From: an uncultured Dorea sp.
GTDB taxonomy: Bacteria > Bacillota > Clostridia > Lachnospirales > Lachnospiraceae
Reading direction: 5' to 3'
DNA length: 37,698 bases
NCBI GenBank assembly: GCA_947645355.1
Contig: CANSCI010000015.1
Location: 1 to 37,698, forward strand
Part shown: positions 1 to 7,566 of the stretch, piece by piece
How the letters are laid out: every line of letters begins with the position of its first letter
How positions within the stretch are numbered: position 1 is the stretch's first letter
Notes under the pieces: generated by a model
The model's input: the letters and a program-made list of their open reading frames with translations, nothing else
What the model was told of the DNA's origin: nothing
The model's database searches: none
Translations under genes and position numbers: made by a program

Positions 1-636
1 TGGGCTGTTTGTCTTGTGTTCTGTCTCCGACCGGATCTTTCTTTTCAGATTTTTTATATCATACACGCCTGTAAGAATAACAGACTGAAACGTAATTCTC
101 CCTTTTGTCTCCCTCTCCAGGTAATAATTACGCAGCTGTGCAAGAAAATCAAGAAACACCTGATTGTTCGATGCACTGTCCACCTCATCAATCATCAAGA
201 CCAGCTGCTTTTGGCTGCAGTCACATACCTTGAGCAGAAGTCTGAATAATGCCATAAAACCAAATGTCGTCCCTGCATCTTCCACCGTCTTGCGCATTTT
301 TTCCATAATTGCTGCCATATCAGGCATTGTCTCTGCGTTCTGGCGTTCCATTTCCCGCAGGAACAATTCCAGAAAAGCAAGAGAAAATGTATTTTCATTC
401 TGATAAGATGCACTCCCAAGTGCCTGAAAATCAAGCCATATTACCAGATAATCCTCATTCAACGCTCTGTCCAATGCGGCCAATGTCGTGGTTTTCCCAT
501 ACTGGCGCGCGCGGTTTATAGTAAAATACGCACCAAGCTCTATCATCTTTCGGATTTGTCTGACACACTCTGCCGTATCTGCCATATAATGCTTTCTGGG
601 GAGACATGGACCTGTCACATTAAATGCCTTTGTCAC
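1..636 (-). CDS. AAA-ATPase-like protein (PF09820 type), 3' end outside window
   Basis: The visible 212 codons encode the N-terminal ATPase half of the AAA-ATPase-like family that often carries a PD-(D/E)XK nuclease-like C-terminus. I see a Walker A-like motif INRARQYGKTT (GKT about residues 47-49), a Walker B-like LVLMIDEVD and the family-typical ILTGVYDIKNLKRKIR near the visible end. I chose GTG at 636 because GGAG lies 7 bases upstream; a second GTG at 639 sits too close to it. There is no ATG start, so a simple ATG search misses this gene. The C-terminus lies beyond the window edge. Members are abundant in gut anaerobes and their physiological role is not established. Confidence 0.8.
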   Translation of the reverse strand, partial: MTKAFNVTGPCLPRKHYMADTAECVRQIRKMIELGAYFTINRARQYGKTTTLAALDRALNEDYLVIWLDFQALGSASYQNENTFSLAFLELFLREMERQNAETMPDMAAIMEKMRKTVEDAGTTFGFMALFRLLLKVCDCSQKQLVLMIDEVDSASNNQVFLDFLAQLRNYYLERETKGRITFQSVILTGVYDIKNLKRKIRSETEHKTNSP

Positions 637-694
637 CACAATACTCCTTTCCGGCGCCGCAATAGCCTTGCTCTCTGAAAAATTTATCTTTTTT

Positions 695-723
695 ATTGTA
701 TCATGAATGCCTTTATGAAACAA
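695..723 (-). promoter_or_regulatory. sigma-A promoter for the AAA-ATPase gene
   Basis: On the minus strand TTGTTT (-35) and TACAAT (-10) are separated by exactly 17 bases, about 60 bases upstream of the GTG start. Inferred from consensus similarity only. Confidence 0.55.
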
Positions 724-891
724 GCAGACAAAGCTTGAGAAGCGTTATCAAATACATATAAATCTTCTCCAGATATAGCATTCTGTGCCGGACTTTGTTA
801 TAATTCCCCATAGAGAAAAAATAATCACGCTCCGGCATCCTTTGGCCGCCTCAAAAGCAGCCTGCCGGCAGCGCACATGAAGGAGGAACAT

Positions 892-1137
892 ATGGTAGAA
901 TATAAGCCAGTGGGCGTCTGCTCACAATTAATTCGAGTGGATGTAGAAAATGATATTGTCGAGAATGTAGAATTCGTCGGCGGGTGCAACGGGAACCTGA
1001 AAGGGATCTGCAGCCTTGTAAAGGGCATGAAGGTGGAGGAAGCCATCTCCAGACTCCAGGGCATCACCTGCGGGTACAAAGCAACCTCCTGCCCGGATCA
1101 GCTTGCATATGCACTGAGACAGGCAGCTGGCCGATAG
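892..1137 (+). CDS. TSCPD domain protein (TIGR03905 type)
   Basis: This 81-residue protein begins MVEYKPVGVCSQLI and ends with the ATSCPDQLAYAL signature of small TSCPD-domain proteins, a domain also found at the C-terminus of some ribonucleotide reductases. Cysteines occur in GVCS, GGCNGN, GICS, TCGYK and SCPD. I prefer ATG 892 over ATG 877, because AAGGAGG at 880-886 is well placed for 892 and family members start with this VEYKP-like segment. A TATAAT at 799-804 may be its -10 element, but no good -35 is visible. Function is unknown; a nucleotide- or metal-related role is only guessed from the domain. Confidence 0.85.
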   Translation: MVEYKPVGVCSQLIRVDVENDIVENVEFVGGCNGNLKGICSLVKGMKVEEAISRLQGITCGYKATSCPDQLAYALRQAAGR

Positions 1138-1153
1138 TCCTGTAGAAAGAAGA

Positions 1154-1183
1154 AAGGATACCAAGCTTCCGCTAAGTATCCTT
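1154..1183 (+). terminator. hairpin downstream of the TSCPD gene
   Basis: AAGGATAC (1154-1161) pairs perfectly with GTATCCTT (1176-1183), and a bulged extension lengthens the stem. It lies 16 bases after the stop codon. No long T tract follows, so termination efficiency is uncertain. Confidence 0.4.
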
Positions 1184-1206
1184 CTTCCGGCTTATTCGTT
1201 CTTGGC

Positions 1207-1353
1207 GCCAGAGGGCCTGTGACAAGCACCGCATCGGTGACTTTTTGTTTTTCCCTGTTAAGGGCATATCCGGTTTCTCAATGTAAGGTCTGAAAATATT
1301 GTTAATAGTTCCAATTTTGCGCCGCGTACGGTGCTTGTCACAGACCCCCTGGC
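1207..1353. repeat. 25-bp imperfect inverted repeat pair with 97-bp spacer
   Basis: The left arm (1207-1231) and right arm (1329-1353) are reverse complements at 23 of 25 positions and share the core CTGTGACAAGCACCG. The interior starts with a short hairpin, CACCG/CGGTG (1227-1231 and 1235-1239), followed by a T-rich run (1241-1253) that looks like an intrinsic terminator on the plus strand. No coding potential is visible inside. It could be a MITE-like remnant, an invertible segment or a structured RNA tail; I cannot decide between these. Confidence 0.7.
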
Positions 1354-1398
1354 ATGTACTACTTTTCGAGGTCTCTAGTAATTCTTTTAGTAAAAATG

Positions 1399-1917
1399 TT
1401 ATGGTTCCGGATCTGGGTCTGGGTTAAATGGTTCATAGATATATACCCCATTTGTAAAGCTACTACTCATATCTCCATTTGCTGAGTGGATACACCTGGT
1501 ACGATAGAAATATCCGCCTTCGACTTCATATTCCTTGTCGGAAGACACCTTATCGACATCGTAATTAAACTTCTGCCATCCATCGTAAAACTCCCAAGTC
1601 TCGTCCTTATTCTGTGCCCTTTCTACTATTACCGCAACTCCCACTTCAGCCACCGTACGGGTCGCAACGGTGGTGCCGCCTGCATACAGCAGTCCGGGGC
1701 CTCTTCTGCGCGATTTTGAATATCCGGCCAACAGATTATCTCCGCGTGTAAGCTTCGTATCATAACCGATGGACTCCTCTTCGTAAGTCAGATAAGAACC
1801 ATCAATCATCGGAAGCTGGGATGCGGCTTTCGATTCTGTGGACGGGATACCCGTCATTCCCGCGATAACAAACAACATGCAACAAATTGATAGTAGTTTC
1901 CTTTTCCTTTCTTTCAC
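1399..1917 (-). CDS. secreted protein, DUF6147-like
   Basis: The 172-residue protein has a basic N-terminus (MKERKRK), a hydrophobic signal segment (about residues 8-25) and a probable signal peptidase site before ASQLP. The mature part has YEEESIGYDTKLTRGDNLLAGYS followed by a beta-rich stretch with paired aromatic residues, and ends in a short acidic-proline tail (NPDPDPEP). The pattern resembles Lachnospiraceae DUF6147 proteins, whose function is unknown. It lies 67 bases downstream of the stop of the DUF4367-like gene on the same strand and may be co-transcribed. Assignment to the DUF is from memory of the motif and is moderate. Confidence 0.65.
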   Translation of the reverse strand: MKERKRKLLSICCMLFVIAGMTGIPSTESKAASQLPMIDGSYLTYEEESIGYDTKLTRGDNLLAGYSKSRRRGPGLLYAGGTTVATRTVAEVGVAVIVERAQNKDETWEFYDGWQKFNYDVDKVSSDKEYEVEGGYFYRTRCIHSANGDMSSSFTNGVYIYEPFNPDPDPEP

Positions 1918-1984
1918 ACTCTACCTCCGTTTTTACTATCTCCTCATATATAAAGACACATAACTCACGAAAAACTGACGCGAT

Positions 1985-3295
1985 TTACGAAGAAAAATAA
2001 AAATTTTTTACAATTAATTCAAAATCTGCCTTTTCCACCGTTCCAATCAAAAAATATTTTGCCTTTTTATAGTCAAAATCTGCCGAATATTTTTTTGTTC
2101 CTGTTTTTTCCACCTGATATTCCCTAATTCTAATATCCACGCCTTTGACTTCGAGGTAATATTCATCCGTAGCCTTATCCTCCACATCTACACCAAAAGA
2201 GTCCTTTGAATACATCATATTAACTATATATAATATATTTTGATCGTTACATCTATAAAGTAACTCTGCAACCTGTACATCTTCTTCCACATCTGCCGAT
2301 ACAAATTCCGTATCTCTCGGCAATACAACCATTCTTACCGGATTAATTCCGAATGCTTCCTTAATTTCTTGATAAGCTTCTTCTTCCTTTTCCCCCTCCA
2401 TTACTAAATTGTCTTTATCAGAATCTGCCTGTTCAACTGATCTTACTCCAACACCTCTTTTCATCATCCTCATTATATTCTCAGGCCCGCCAAAGGTATT
2501 CACCCCCAAAATTGCCACTAACGCAACCACAGCCGCCGCACCGGCGTAAGCCCGATATCTTCTCCGTCTGCGGACATTTTTCTTCACGCTCCTGCCAATA
2601 TCCTTACCGTCTTCCTCCATGCCCTCTTCATTCTGTCCGGGCAGATCATCTGCACACCTGACACCGGCATCCTCCGACACGGCGGAATGACTTAGCCGAC
2701 TGTCCTCTGTATCTGCCTGTCTGACAGCACCTGGGCAGCTGCCATCCCCGTGCGGCGTCCCGGCGCCGTTGTCTGAACGGCATACAACGTCCTCCGGCAC
2801 GGTGCCTTCCTCCCGCCTCCCGGTGCCTCTGTCTGAACGGCATACAATATCCTCCGGCACGGTGCTTTCCTCCCGCATCCCGGTGCCTCTGTCTGAACGG
2901 CATACGACATCTGCCTTCCCGGTGCCCGTTTCAGGCTTCTTGCCGTCATGATCTGAGGATCCTGCATCCTCAGCCCCGCTGCCGGCAGCATCCAACTTCC
3001 CGGCAACATTCCCTCTTTGCCCCGTATCCATATGCGGCTGCCCTGCATCCGCATCATTCATGGTCTCAAGCCCGACCTTCATTGCCTCCTGATATTTCTC
3101 CGGAAGCTGTTCCACCAGCCTGGCAACCTCATACTCATGGATCTTCTCATACAGTTTCTCTTTAATCTCTGCTTTCTTCTCTGCCGAGAGCATCTCCGGA
3201 TCCTCCTCTGCGGCAATCGTTTCGCGAATCACTGCTGCCTCTTTTTCCAGATCCTCTTTAATCAGTTGCTCCAGAATGTCCCTGTTCTCACTCAT
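1985..3295 (-). CDS. membrane protein with DUF4367-like C-terminus, possible anti-sigma partner
   Basis: The 436-residue protein has an N-terminal charged helical region (residues 1-85), a long low-complexity linker holding a 20-residue tandem repeat (VCRSDRGTG core), one membrane segment (AYAGAAAVVALVAILGVN) and an extracytoplasmic C-terminal domain resembling DUF4367. That layout fits cytoplasmic-TM-extracellular proteins encoded next to ECF sigma genes. Start ATG 3295 has GAGGT 9 bases upstream; a TTG 18 bases further up is less likely. The only sigma gene nearby lies beyond the plus-strand murG gene, so pairing with it is inference. The cytoplasmic N-terminus lacks a visible zinc HxxxCxxC anti-sigma motif. 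Confidence 0.6.
   Translation of the reverse strand: MSENRDILEQLIKEDLEKEAAVIRETIAAEEDPEMLSAEKKAEIKEKLYEKIHEYEVARLVEQLPEKYQEAMKVGLETMNDADAGQPHMDTGQRGNVAGKLDAAGSGAEDAGSSDHDGKKPETGTGKADVVCRSDRGTGMREESTVPEDIVCRSDRGTGRREEGTVPEDVVCRSDNGAGTPHGDGSCPGAVRQADTEDSRLSHSAVSEDAGVRCADDLPGQNEEGMEEDGKDIGRSVKKNVRRRRRYRAYAGAAAVVALVAILGVNTFGGPENIMRMMKRGVGVRSVEQADSDKDNLVMEGEKEEEAYQEIKEAFGINPVRMVVLPRDTEFVSADVEEDVQVAELLYRCNDQNILYIVNMMYSKDSFGVDVEDKATDEYYLEVKGVDIRIREYQVEKTGTKKYSADFDYKKAKYFLIGTVEKADFELIVKNFYFSS
2771..2930. repeat. 60-bp in-gene tandem repeat, about 2.7 copies
   Basis: GTCTGAACGGCATAC starts at 2771, 2831 and 2891, giving an exact 60-bp period and a 20-residue protein repeat in the linker of the DUF4367-like protein. 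The first two units are nearly identical; the third diverges after about 20 bases. The period is a multiple of three, so copy-number change would keep the frame. Confidence 0.9.
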
Positions 3296-3341
3296 CTTGA
3301 TTCTACCTCGCAAAAATTAATAAACTACTTTTGTCTTCCTC

Positions 3342-3369
3342 TTGACCAAATTCGTCTGCAACGTATAAT
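3342..3369 (+). promoter_or_regulatory. sigma-A promoter of the murG gene
   Basis: TTGACC, a 16-base spacer and a perfect TATAAT lie 56 bases upstream of the start codon. It is the clearest promoter in this divergent intergenic region. Confidence 0.7.
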
Positions 3370-3424
3370 ATAATTATAGTACAGTTACCAATCTTATGGT
3401 ACGGCAATTATCTGGGAGGTTACT

Positions 3425-4492
3425 ATGAAACGTATTATTTTAACCGGAGGCGGCACGGCGGGCCATGTTACTCCTAACATCGCACTTCTTCCCCGTCTGA
3501 AAGAGCTGCAATATGATATCCACTATATTGGTTCTTATCATGGAATTGAAAAAGAACTGATCGAACAGTTCGGGATTCCTTATCATGGAATAGCTACCGG
3601 TAAACTCAGACGCTATTTCAGCGTGCAGAATTTCACCGACCCGTTCCGCGTACTGAAAGGTATGGGCGATGCCAAAAAATTAGTAAAAATATTAAAACCG
3701 GATGTAATCTTCTCCAAAGGAGGATTCGTATCCGTTCCCGTCGTACTTGCCGGCAAAAGCCGCCATGTCCCGACCCTCATCCATGAGTCCGATATGACTC
3801 CCGGTCTTGCAAATAAGCTATCCTTATTTGCGGCCACAAAAGTATGCTGCAATTTTCCGGAGACGGTGCTTTTTCTCCCGCAGGGGAAAGCTGTCCTTAC
3901 CGGATCACCGATCCGCCAGGAACTCCTTAACGGAGACAAATACAAGGCCCGCAGCTTCCTTGGCTTTACGTCCGATAAACCAGTAATCCTGATCGTAGGC
4001 GGAAGCCTTGGTTCTGTAGCTGTCAATAATGCAGTCCGTGGGATTTTGCCGGAATTATTAAAGACCTATCAGGTCATCCATCTGTGCGGCAGAGGAAAGA
4101 TTGACGAGTCCTTAAAAGATCTTGAAGGCTACGTGCAGTTTGAATATGTAAAAGAAGAATTGAAAGATCTGTTCGCACTTACCGATATCGTAATATCAAG
4201 AGCCGGAGCCAATGCAATCTGCGAGCTGCTCGCGCTGCATAAGCCTAATCTTCTGATCCCGCTTTCTGCAAATGCAAGCCGGGGAGACCAGATCTTAAAT
4301 GCCCGTTCTTTTGAACGCCAGGGCTTCAGTGTCGTATTGGAAGAAGAAGAACTGACTCCAGAGCTCCTTCTGTCCTCCATCAACCGCCTGTATGAAAATA
4401 AGGAAACTTACATAACTGCAATGAAACAAGCCCCGCAGCAAAATTCTATCGATACTATCATCGATCTGATTGAATCTGTAAGCTGCCGATAA
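3425..4492 (+). CDS. murG: MurG-family UDP-GlcNAc:lipid I N-acetylglucosaminyltransferase
   Basis: MurG transfers GlcNAc from UDP-GlcNAc to undecaprenyl-PP-MurNAc-pentapeptide at the inner face of the membrane, making lipid II. The 355-residue length is normal for the family. Motifs seen: GGGTAGH (residues 8-14) for the lipid/diphosphate loop, KPDVIFSKGGFVSVP, HESDMTPGLANK, IVGGSLGS, and the nucleotide-sugar site SRAGANAICELLAL...LIPL. GGGAGG lies 5 bases before the ATG. The gene stands alone between minus-strand genes and has no dcw cell-wall neighbours, so it may be a stand-alone copy or a second MurG-like enzyme. The HESD motif (rather than HEQN) is a variant I know from Firmicutes. Confidence 0.92.
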   Translation: MKRIILTGGGTAGHVTPNIALLPRLKELQYDIHYIGSYHGIEKELIEQFGIPYHGIATGKLRRYFSVQNFTDPFRVLKGMGDAKKLVKILKPDVIFSKGGFVSVPVVLAGKSRHVPTLIHESDMTPGLANKLSLFAATKVCCNFPETVLFLPQGKAVLTGSPIRQELLNGDKYKARSFLGFTSDKPVILIVGGSLGSVAVNNAVRGILPELLKTYQVIHLCGRGKIDESLKDLEGYVQFEYVKEELKDLFALTDIVISRAGANAICELLALHKPNLLIPLSANASRGDQILNARSFERQGFSVVLEEEELTPELLLSSINRLYENKETYITAMKQAPQQNSIDTIIDLIESVSCR

Positions 4493-4517
4493 TGTTCCGC
4501 AGCGCAACCTTTTGTAC

Positions 4518-4546
4518 AAAACAGGTGCCGTGCCGGCACCTGTTTT
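4518..4546. terminator. bidirectional terminator between murG and the sigma gene
   Basis: AAAACAGGTGCC pairs perfectly with GGCACCTGTTTT over 12 bp with a 5-base loop, and T tracts occur on both strands. Its right edge overlaps the sigma gene stop codon, so it can serve both convergent genes. Confidence 0.85.
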
Positions 4547-5090
4547 ACGCTTTATCCAGATGTCGATATTTCTCTTCGTAATTTCTTCTTATCCACTGCT
4601 TTGCCCGATACAGCATGCTGTGCAGAACTTCCAGCGATACTCCCATAGCCTCTGCTACTTCCTTCTGAGGCTTTTCCAGAAAATATGTAATCATAACCGC
4701 ATCGTACCAACGCTCATTTACGTGGTACAACTCTGAAAATATATTTTCAGCAAGTTCCCGGTGTTCCTTCTCACGCAGTTTCCTTATGAAACCATCTTCT
4801 AAACTTTCTCCTGGTTCGTCCTTGAATATAACTTCTTCAATCAGTGTTATCCGTTCATTGTCCCGTTTATAGTTCAATGCCATATGCTTTACTGTAGTCA
4901 ACAGCCAGGTGTTCACTGCCTTCATATTGACATTATCCATGTTTATATATAATTTCACAAATACGTTTTGCGTAATTTCTTCCGCCGCATGATGATTGCC
5001 AGAGTAATACAGTGCTGTATGATATACACAATCTACGTTGGCCTCATAAATCGCACTAAAAGCCGTTTTGCCGATTGATTTTACTCTCAC
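4545..5090 (-). CDS. ECF-type RNA polymerase sigma factor
   Basis: The 181-residue protein has region 2 (residues about 12-80, including HAAEEITQNVFVKLY and NTWLLTTVKHMALNYKR) and region 4 with a helix-turn-helix (KPQKEVAEAMGVSLEVLHSMLYRAKQWIRRNY), the order of a small sigma-70 family factor. The start is GTG, with AAGGA 7 bases upstream. No anti-sigma gene overlaps or follows it directly; the DUF4367-like membrane protein 1.2 kb downstream is a candidate partner, separated by convergent murG. The stop codon sits inside the shared terminator. Target genes cannot be read from the window. Confidence 0.85.
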   Translation of the reverse strand: MRVKSIGKTAFSAIYEANVDCVYHTALYYSGNHHAAEEITQNVFVKLYINMDNVNMKAVNTWLLTTVKHMALNYKRDNERITLIEEVIFKDEPGESLEDGFIRKLREKEHRELAENIFSELYHVNERWYDAVMITYFLEKPQKEVAEAMGVSLEVLHSMLYRAKQWIRRNYEEKYRHLDKA

Positions 5091-5123
5091 TTTTTCATCC
5101 TTCGCTTTCTAATGCTCATGTCC

Positions 5124-5531
5124 TTATTTTAATCCAGACAGAATCTCATCTTTATCTTGTTCAGTTAATTCTCCCATCTTCCATCCAAGGCCGACACCGT
5201 CGTTCTTATATCTTGGTATCATATGCAGATGGAAATGGAATACCGTCTGCCCGGCTGCCTCCCCGTTATTCTGTACGATATTGTAACCGTCGCACCCAAG
5301 AAAGTCTGTAAGCCGGGTAATCATTTTCTTTGCCAGTACAAGTACCTTCGCCGCAAGCTCATCGCTGAGCTCATACAGGTTGGCATAATGTTCCTTAGGG
5401 AGGATCAAAGCATGCCCCTTTGCTGCCGGCCCTGCATCCAGAATCACCCGGAAATCATCATCTTCATATAAAGTTGCCGTCGGAATATCCCCGTTAGCAA
5501 GTTTACAAAAAATGCAATTCTCGTCCTTCAT
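5124..5531 (-). CDS. HIT family nucleotide hydrolase or transferase
   Basis: The 135-residue protein carries the histidine triad HFHLHMIPR near residues 98-106 and the N-terminal CIFCKLANGDIPTATLYEDDDF block of bacterial HIT (HinT-like) proteins, which hydrolyse nucleoside phosphoramidates or related mononucleotides in the cytosol. The two cysteines of CIFC are part of the zinc-binding N-terminus of many members. Length is typical. It is 33 bases upstream of the sigma gene on the same strand, so the two may form an operon. Confidence 0.92.
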   Translation of the reverse strand: MKDENCIFCKLANGDIPTATLYEDDDFRVILDAGPAAKGHALILPKEHYANLYELSDELAAKVLVLAKKMITRLTDFLGCDGYNIVQNNGEAAGQTVFHFHLHMIPRYKNDGVGLGWKMGELTEQDKDEILSGLK

Positions 5532-5548
5532 GTCACTCTCCTTCTTTC

Positions 5549-5576
5549 TGTATAAAATTATAATTGATTATTTCAA
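5549..5576 (-). promoter_or_regulatory. possible promoter of the HIT gene
   Basis: TTGAAA and TATACA are separated by 16 bases on the minus strand, 18 bases before the start codon. It overlaps the candidate divergent promoter of the histidine kinase. Confidence 0.4.
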
Positions 5577-5592
5577 CCGCCAGTGCTAAACT
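5564..5592 (+). promoter_or_regulatory. possible promoter of the histidine kinase gene
   Basis: TTGATT, a 17-base spacer and an extended -10 (TGCTAAACT) precede the start codon by 27 bases. The match is moderate. Confidence 0.4.
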
Positions 5593-5619
5593 GATGACTC
5601 AGGAAAGGCGGTAAATACT

Positions 5620-6390
5620 ATGTTTTCATCAACAGATTTTGACAAATTACAACAACTCATGGAAGAAAGCACCGAGAACAAAGAGCTTCTCACAAAACTT
5701 CTCGCATCCCACCGGATGGAGATCAGCGCTGTCAGCCATGAGATCCGTAACCCATTAACACTTGTATACAGTACCCTGCAGCTCATCGAATCCCAACATC
5801 CGGAAGTTGCTTCCTTTCAGCACTGGGATGAAATGCGCCGGGATATTGAATATATGAACGAGCTTCTGAATGACCTGTCCCTGTATAACAACAACGACCA
5901 ACTCAGGCTCGCACCTGTAGATTCAAACACACTTTTTAAAACCGCAGCCCTGTCCTTCGCATCCTCCATTGTACATACAGACATCCAGTTTACATCCACA
6001 ATACCGCCGCAGCTTCCGTCCATTTATGCAGATGCGGTAAAATTGCGTCAACTTCTCTTAAACCTTCTCACCAACGCAAAGGATGCTGTATATCCTGCCC
6101 CGTTAAAGGGCCGGACTCCTGCGATCTTCCTTGAAGTCTCTGCAGGGCATCAGTTTCTGACCGTCCGTGTACAGGACAATGGCTGCGGCATCCCGTCTGA
6201 CAGGATCGCACATATCTTCGAGCCCTTTGTCACACACAAACAGCATGGTACCGGACTTGGGCTTGCCATCAGCGCCGGAATTGCAAAAGCACACAATGGT
6301 TCCCTCACCGTTACATCAGATCCGGAAATCTGCACGGTATTCACCCTGACCCTTCCGGTACAAAATAACACCAAAGACAAAACCAGATAA
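5620..6390 (+). CDS. soluble orphan sensor histidine kinase
   Basis: The 256-residue protein has all kinase core boxes: H box SHEIRNPLT with His40, N box NLLTNAKDA, G1 DNGCGIP, F box FEPF and G2 GTGLGLAI. It has no membrane segment, no PAS or GAF domain and only about 35 residues before the H box, so it is a cytosolic kinase that must receive its signal through a partner. No response regulator gene is adjacent. Its 3' end overlaps the convergent rhomboid gene by 75 bases. The H box resembles the KinA/KinC-like spore kinases, but a sporulation role is not shown by the sequence. Confidence 0.9.
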   Translation: MFSSTDFDKLQQLMEESTENKELLTKLLASHRMEISAVSHEIRNPLTLVYSTLQLIESQHPEVASFQHWDEMRRDIEYMNELLNDLSLYNNNDQLRLAPVDSNTLFKTAALSFASSIVHTDIQFTSTIPPQLPSIYADAVKLRQLLLNLLTNAKDAVYPAPLKGRTPAIFLEVSAGHQFLTVRVQDNGCGIPSDRIAHIFEPFVTHKQHGTGLGLAISAGIAKAHNGSLTVTSDPEICTVFTLTLPVQNNTKDKTR

Positions 6391-6930
6391 CAGCCCGCCT
6401 ATGTGGGCATAATTATCTACGCCGCCGCTTATAAAGCCAAAATACAGGCTTAAAGCAACCATGAATACGAGACCTCTGCTGGAAATATCCCTTATACGCC
6501 CTTTATTTCGTATTGCGATATAGAGAAGAGCGCCGATAATCCCGAAAATTGCTCCGGATGCCCCTGCCGATACCGAGAAATCATGTACACCAATATCGTG
6601 ACAGGCCGACAGCACGTTTCCGCAGAAACCACTGAGAACATATATCATCAAGAACTTTATTTTTCCCGTTTCCTGCTCCAGATTCCATCCGATTACAAAA
6701 AGCATTGTCATATTATTTAGTAGATGCTCGAATCAAAAATGCATAAACATAATGGTAAACAGGCGGTAATATTCTCCCCGCTCTGCAATGTACGGCACAT
6801 ACATCGCACCATGTTCCAACATAAATCCCCCATCCTCTGTCATTCCCCGGGACGTCAGAACAATAAATGCAATGATATTGACTGCGGCAAGCACAACTGT
6901 GCAGGGAGCCTTTATTCTATTAATTCTCAT
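6316..6930 (-). pseudogene. rhomboid intramembrane serine protease interrupted by one in-frame TGA
   Basis: Codons from ATG 6930 give MRINRIKAPCTVV..., reach FTIMFMHF, then TGA (6735-6733), then continue in the same frame with FEHLLNNMTMLFVIGWNLE to a stop at 6316. The rhomboid consensus at this point is HFGFEHLLNNM, so a glycine codon GGA has become TGA. The rest is intact: catalytic Ser in GASGAIFG and His in YAHIGGLLSGF, six hydrophobic segments, about 204 codons in total. Either the gene is a recent pseudogene, the base is a sequencing error, or TGA is read through. An internal ATG at 6711 could start a protein lacking the first helix and the HxxxN loop, unlikely to be active. Confidence 0.85.
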
Positions 6931-6962
6931 CTATCATTGTTCACCCTTTGATATTTTCATAT

Positions 6963-7073
6963 CCCGTAATTCTTGCCCTCCAAGCCGGTGGACTTCGTCC
7001 GGTGATGTATACCCTTTCGGACACCCCGTAATTCTTGCCCTCCGGGCTGGCGGACTTCGTCCGGTGATGTATA
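6963..7073. repeat. two 49-bp direct repeats, 62-bp period
   Basis: Copies at 6963-7011 and 7025-7073 differ only around the centre (AAGCCGGTGG versus GGGCTGGCGG). Each has the small hairpin GGAC-TTC-GTCC; the second also has GCCC-TCC-GGGC. They lie immediately upstream of the rhomboid gene, at the edge of the gene-free stretch. They look like a REP-like dispersed unit, but no further copies occur in this window. Confidence 0.85.
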
Positions 7074-7332
7074 GTATAACACAAAATGCGGATTAGCGAA
7101 AGGGCTTATACGCGTTAGTTCATGGAATATCTTGTGGTTTTCTTTTAAATTCTGTACATGAGGTCGTAATTTTAATATTTTTGCCGGCGCGCTGGATACA
7201 AAACCCGTATGTCAGGTCCACGACAAAAATATAATGAAAACAACAATCACAAACATATCTCTCATACGAGCCAACAATTCGTCAAAATAGTTTCCGCCTC
7301 CGAGATTCTATGGACTGCCAGCCTGCAACTTC

Positions 7333-7365
7333 TACCGCTCTTTGGAAGAGCGGTATTTCATTTTT
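7333..7365 (+). terminator. intrinsic terminator-like hairpin
   Basis: TACCGCTCTT (7333-7342) pairs perfectly with AAGAGCGGTA (7346-7355) over 10 bp with a TGG loop, followed by TTTCATTTTT. There is no gene directly upstream that it would serve, which suggests a deleted gene or an unrecognised small RNA. Confidence 0.6.
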
Positions 7366-7523
7366 CTGAAATGTAATGATTACATGCTCCAGCTCCGAGC
7401 CAAGTTGGCCATATAAAAACCTTTCAGTGCCCTCATTCTATCGAGGTTTTCGACACTCCAAGATGGATAAATCTCTATACGGCAGCTAATGATGATGTTT
7501 ATTTATGATACCGGAACGTAAGG

Positions 7524-7566
7524 AACTCAGTTTGTCTATATATTCTCGGACATGCTGAGTTTTTTA
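7524..7566 (+). terminator. intrinsic terminator-like hairpin upstream of abiE
   Basis: AACTCAG/CTGAGTT (7524-7530 and 7555-7561) plus inner TGTC/GACA (7533-7536 and 7549-7552) form an interrupted stem followed by a run of T. It insulates the abiE promoter from anything upstream. Confidence 0.5.

Noticed and set aside
1207-1353. Insertion sequence
   Set aside because: There is no transposase frame and no convincing target-site duplication outside the inverted arms.
2771-2930. CRISPR-like array
   Set aside because: Units are contiguous 60-bp coding repeats without unique spacers.
6316-6711. Second half of the rhomboid as an independent 131-residue gene
   Set aside because: It is in the same frame as the upstream half with only seven codons and one TGA between them, and it lacks the first helix and the HxxxN loop of rhomboid proteases, so a broken single gene is the simpler reading.
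6733-6735. TGA as selenocysteine or recoded glycine
   Set aside because: The homologous position is Gly, not Cys, no selenocysteine insertion hairpin is evident just downstream, and the other genes use TGA as a normal stop (for example tadE-region and flp genes).
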